Positions 17,738-20,269 of a stretch of DNA of 20,269 nt are shown here, one piece after another. Positions within the stretch are counted from its first letter, which is position 1. The number at the start of each line of letters is the position of its first letter. Made by a program: the position numbers and the translations under genes. Origin of the DNA: Cudoniella acicularis (Eukaryota > Ascomycota > Leotiomycetes > Helotiales > Helotiaceae); assembly GCA_013054445.1 (NCBI GenBank), contig JAAMPI010001079.1, positions 1-20,269 on the forward strand. Reading direction: 5' to 3'. The notes beneath the pieces were generated by a model. The model was given only the letters and a program-made list of their open reading frames with translations. It made no database searches and was not told the origin of the DNA.

Positions 17738-19525
17738 CTAGCTCTCATCTGAATCATCTCCTGTAGAAATATCCTGCAGCTCTTTAAAGTTCGGTGTCCC
17801 AAACCCCGTAACTGGATCCCATCCACTCACTGCGGCGAATCCAGACCCATTAACCTGGCGGCAACCACTTCCCTTTCCCCCAACAATATCTGTGTGCCCA
17901 TCAGCTCCTCTGCTGTACAACCAAGGATTCAAAAATCCAAAGGGCGGAAGGCCATTGGAAATACGATCGCTGTTCAGTAAGGCCACGACAGCAGCGTATG
18001 TTGGCGCGGAAGCACTTGTGCCCGATTCCTGTCCATCTTGGCCGGTTACGATGAGGTGGAAGCGCACTCCTTGAGCCGAAATATCAGGGTATGCCCGTCC
18101 AGTCGTATTATAATACTTCGTGAATGCGGGGTCGGCATGTTCGCTCAGATACTCATCTACTACTCCGTCCTGGTATTCGGGTCGTGGAAAATAGTTAGAG
18201 AAGCCGCCTCCAGAGAATGGAACAGCAACCTCCGGGACCACGTGGAATGTCGCACCAACAGATGTGACAAACGGACAGGTTGATGGAAAGTCAGGCGTGT
18301 ATTGGAGCTTTCCAGGATCGATGCTGCTGCAATTGGACCCCGAACCAGAGTCACCACTGGAAATGAAAACACTCACGCCTCGAGCGGCGACTTGAGCGAA
18401 AAGATTACAAACTGTGTGGGCGTATTTTTCTGGGACTGTCCATTCAGTATCTCCATATGAGATTGAAATAACTTGTGGAATTTTGTCCAAGGCAAGGAGG
18501 TATGTTAGGAATTCCAAATACGGTTCATTGTCGACTTCGTAAGGCGTATTCTCGGGAGGTCGTCCGCCAGTTGAATAGTATGTGGTAGGAGTTGGGTATG
18601 CCAAAGCAAGACCATATTGGATGTCGAGATTTGCTTCTCCGGTGTTCTGGGTCCCGTTGACACTGACTTGCAAATTTTTACCACCATTTATTAATTCCGT
18701 CTTGAAATCAGACCCATTTGCTTCAGGAGCGTAGGTAGCAAGAAAGGTCGCCAGATCATCGTGTTGCGCATATTCTTCGAGGAACCCAGCCAGAGCGATT
18801 TCATTTCCGTTCCGGCGTGATCCTCGGAAGTGCTTGAATTTGTAGAGGGCCTTGATGCAGTTAGGCGTAATAGTGGTATTACATGCCACAACATCAAGTC
18901 CATCGTGGATATCGGATGGTGACGATGCCGAAATTTTGGTGTCAAAAGCTGGATAATCTTTCACAATCGTCGACATATGAGGAGAGGGAGTTGAAAATTT
19001 GGTTGTTGGAGCGATGATGTCGATATAGTCGTGCAAGGATGCCGGAATGTTGTACGCAAGAGTACGTGCAGTAACCTTGCCAGTTTCCGTGTTCTCAAAC
19101 AACTCGTATTGGGTCTGAAGAAGTTTCTCGGCATCGCCAATCGTCCCCTCCAAAACAATCCAATCATTTTGAACGGATGATTTCTGGGCCAGATTGTGGG
19201 ACTCTAGCCATTCTTGAACCAAAACAAATCCCTTCGGGGAAGGGGCGAGTATTTTGTTTACTTCTGAACGACTGAGATGTCGGCCGTATAAAACATGGTT
19301 GGGAGTGCTGACATCGAAGACTTTCTGGTGGAATGCAGCAATATTTTGATTTTTAAGATGGATACGCAGCTTAAAGCTCAGATCGGTGTCGACATGGCCA
19401 TCTTTTTTGGCAATCCACGGGGCTGGAGCGACGGCCAACTTCTCAAAAACTTGGTATTTTCCGAGACTTGCGAGCTGATCTGCAACTGCAGTCCCAATGA
19501 AAAAAGCAGCTAGGGTTAACTTCAT
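17738..19525 (-). CDS. Secreted sedolisin (S53) peptidase, tripeptidyl-peptidase type
   Basis: This serine-carboxyl peptidase of 595 aa probably releases tripeptides from protein N-termini outside the cell at acid pH. The start at 19525 is chosen because MKLTLAAFFIGTAVA is a clean signal peptide; an upstream in-frame ATG at 19597 would add 24 polar residues before it. A pro-domain of about 180 residues follows, with the typical HVLYGRHLSRSEV segment near 77-89. The catalytic pair Glu297 and Asp301 lies in GEANLDIQYG. The oxyanion Asp392 is in SSGDSGSG, and the nucleophile Ser505 is in SGTSASAP. Calcium-site residues are Asp546-Ile547 and the loop GWDPVTGFGTP with Asp570. Several Asn-x-Ser/Thr sites suggest glycosylation. 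All key residues are present and no intron is needed. Family members feed nitrogen scavenging or, in pathogens, host tissue breakdown; which applies here is unknown. Confidence 0.95.
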   Translation of the reverse strand: MKLTLAAFFIGTAVADQLASLGKYQVFEKLAVAPAPWIAKKDGHVDTDLSFKLRIHLKNQNIAAFHQKVFDVSTPNHVLYGRHLSRSEVNKILAPSPKGFVLVQEWLESHNLAQKSSVQNDWIVLEGTIGDAEKLLQTQYELFENTETGKVTARTLAYNIPASLHDYIDIIAPTTKFSTPSPHMSTIVKDYPAFDTKISASSPSDIHDGLDVVACNTTITPNCIKALYKFKHFRGSRRNGNEIALAGFLEEYAQHDDLATFLATYAPEANGSDFKTELINGGKNLQVSVNGTQNTGEANLDIQYGLALAYPTPTTYYSTGGRPPENTPYEVDNEPYLEFLTYLLALDKIPQVISISYGDTEWTVPEKYAHTVCNLFAQVAARGVSVFISSGDSGSGSNCSSIDPGKLQYTPDFPSTCPFVTSVGATFHVVPEVAVPFSGGGFSNYFPRPEYQDGVVDEYLSEHADPAFTKYYNTTGRAYPDISAQGVRFHLIVTGQDGQESGTSASAPTYAAVVALLNSDRISNGLPPFGFLNPWLYSRGADGHTDIVGGKGSGCRQVNGSGFAAVSGWDPVTGFGTPNFKELQDISTGDDSDES

Positions 19526-20269
19526 CGTGGCAGCTGCATAAGAAAGAATACCACAATCGTGGGGTATGAAGGATGATTCGTGAAAATCAATGTTCAAGTT
19601 AGAGCATTGAGAAGAAGCCTCTTTAAAGGGATGGACAGACTCCGATGGAGCCCAATTATCTGGATCACGTCAAACCCCGCAAAAATGGCAATCAACGAGC
19701 TTGGCACTGCTGTACCATTGATATAACATCCGGATAAGCGTCATTGTGTCCTATTGTGCCATTTTCCTGCGTGTACCTTCCGCTTAGACTTTAGTAAGTG
19801 TACCCTCGTGTCGCGATAATCTGGATAAATGTACTCCATCTTTTTAGCCTGTAGAGTCCCAACACTCGCGTAGAGTATTTCGAAATAACAATAATAAATT
19901 GAACTTCAACTAAGAACATTTCTTCCCCTGCCTCTCTTCCGGGAATTTCTAGTGCATCAAAGTTGCTTCCTAAACTTACAGTACGGAGAATTTCATGTAT
20001 AGTACGGCCACCTTGAAAGGTCTCTTTACACTGAAATGTAAAAACTCGTTGATAACACAAGAAGATAAGTTGGACGACTAGTTATTTTTCAGGTTGAAGA
20101 TAGCATTTAACGTTCTAAGAGCTGGCTGATCTGAAAAAATTAAAGCTTCGACGTCCTGAGATATAAAAAAAAAGAAAAAAGAAAAGATTATATAAATTCT
20201 GAAATATCAACGGATATAGTCAGAAATCTAGGAAATTAAAACCACGGTTACCTATTAGTGTAGTAAAAA
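19526..20269. other. Upstream region of the peptidase gene and right edge
   Basis: No supported gene. A GATA-type site for nitrogen regulators (AGATAA on the minus strand, 19656-19661) lies about 130 bp before the peptidase start, and CTTTAAAG at 19621-19628 may serve as a core element; both are short and could be chance. A minus-strand frame around 19791-20060 begins with TTG, not ATG, and is discussed under findings. Confidence 0.4.

Noticed and set aside
1..20269. tRNA, rRNA, CRISPR or intact transposase
   Set aside because: I looked on both strands and saw no cloverleaf, rRNA-like block, regular spacer array or transposase motif.

Overview
The window looks like nuclear DNA of a filamentous ascomycete (Pezizomycotina). 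The introns are short (46-133 nt) with GT-AG ends and CTAAC/CTGAC/GCTAAT-like branch sites. Intergenic stretches are AT-rich. The gene content (a 14-helix MFS drug antiporter, a NACHT-ankyrin STAND protein, a secreted sedolisin) is typical of this group. A leotiomycete is my guess, but I cannot prove it from sequence alone.

Layout, left to right. (1) 1-128, minus: N-terminus of an unrecognised protein running off the left edge. (2) 890-2758, plus: three-exon DHA2-type MFS transporter of 566 aa. (3) 3275-10094, minus: an eight-exon NLR-like gene of about 2052 aa (DUF7708-like N-terminus, NACHT, winged-helix region, about 33 ankyrin repeats, acidic tail). My exon model keeps the frame through all seven introns. 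(4) 10704-16149: an array of eight small, cysteine-rich, single-exon-like genes, seven on the minus strand and a broken one on the plus strand. (5) 16150-16903: AT-rich DNA without a gene, followed by a decayed coding remnant at 16904-17248. (6) 17738-19525, minus: intronless secreted sedolisin (S53) of 595 aa. The rest is intergenic.

The array is the main discovery. All eight members start Met-Cys, have a second Cys near residue 11 and carry a CxxC pair in their C-terminal half or third. Four of them share Cys11-x-His13. Five end in a CaaX box of the farnesyl type (CANM, CASM, CLVM, CIIM, CVLM). Two more have a CaaX-like end just out of reach: CAII one codon beyond a TGA, and CELI in another frame. 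None has a signal peptide. Together they look like a rapidly diverging family of putative metal-binding, lipid-anchored, cytosolic-face proteins. Six copies have a TATA-like box 105-140 bp before the ATG, so they are probably separately transcribed, not an operon.

The array lies directly upstream of the NLR-like gene in the same orientation. That position invites, but does not prove, a functional link such as guard/guardee or allorecognition. Several disabled frames carry stops that single C-to-T changes could explain, compatible with repeat-induced point mutation or ordinary decay.
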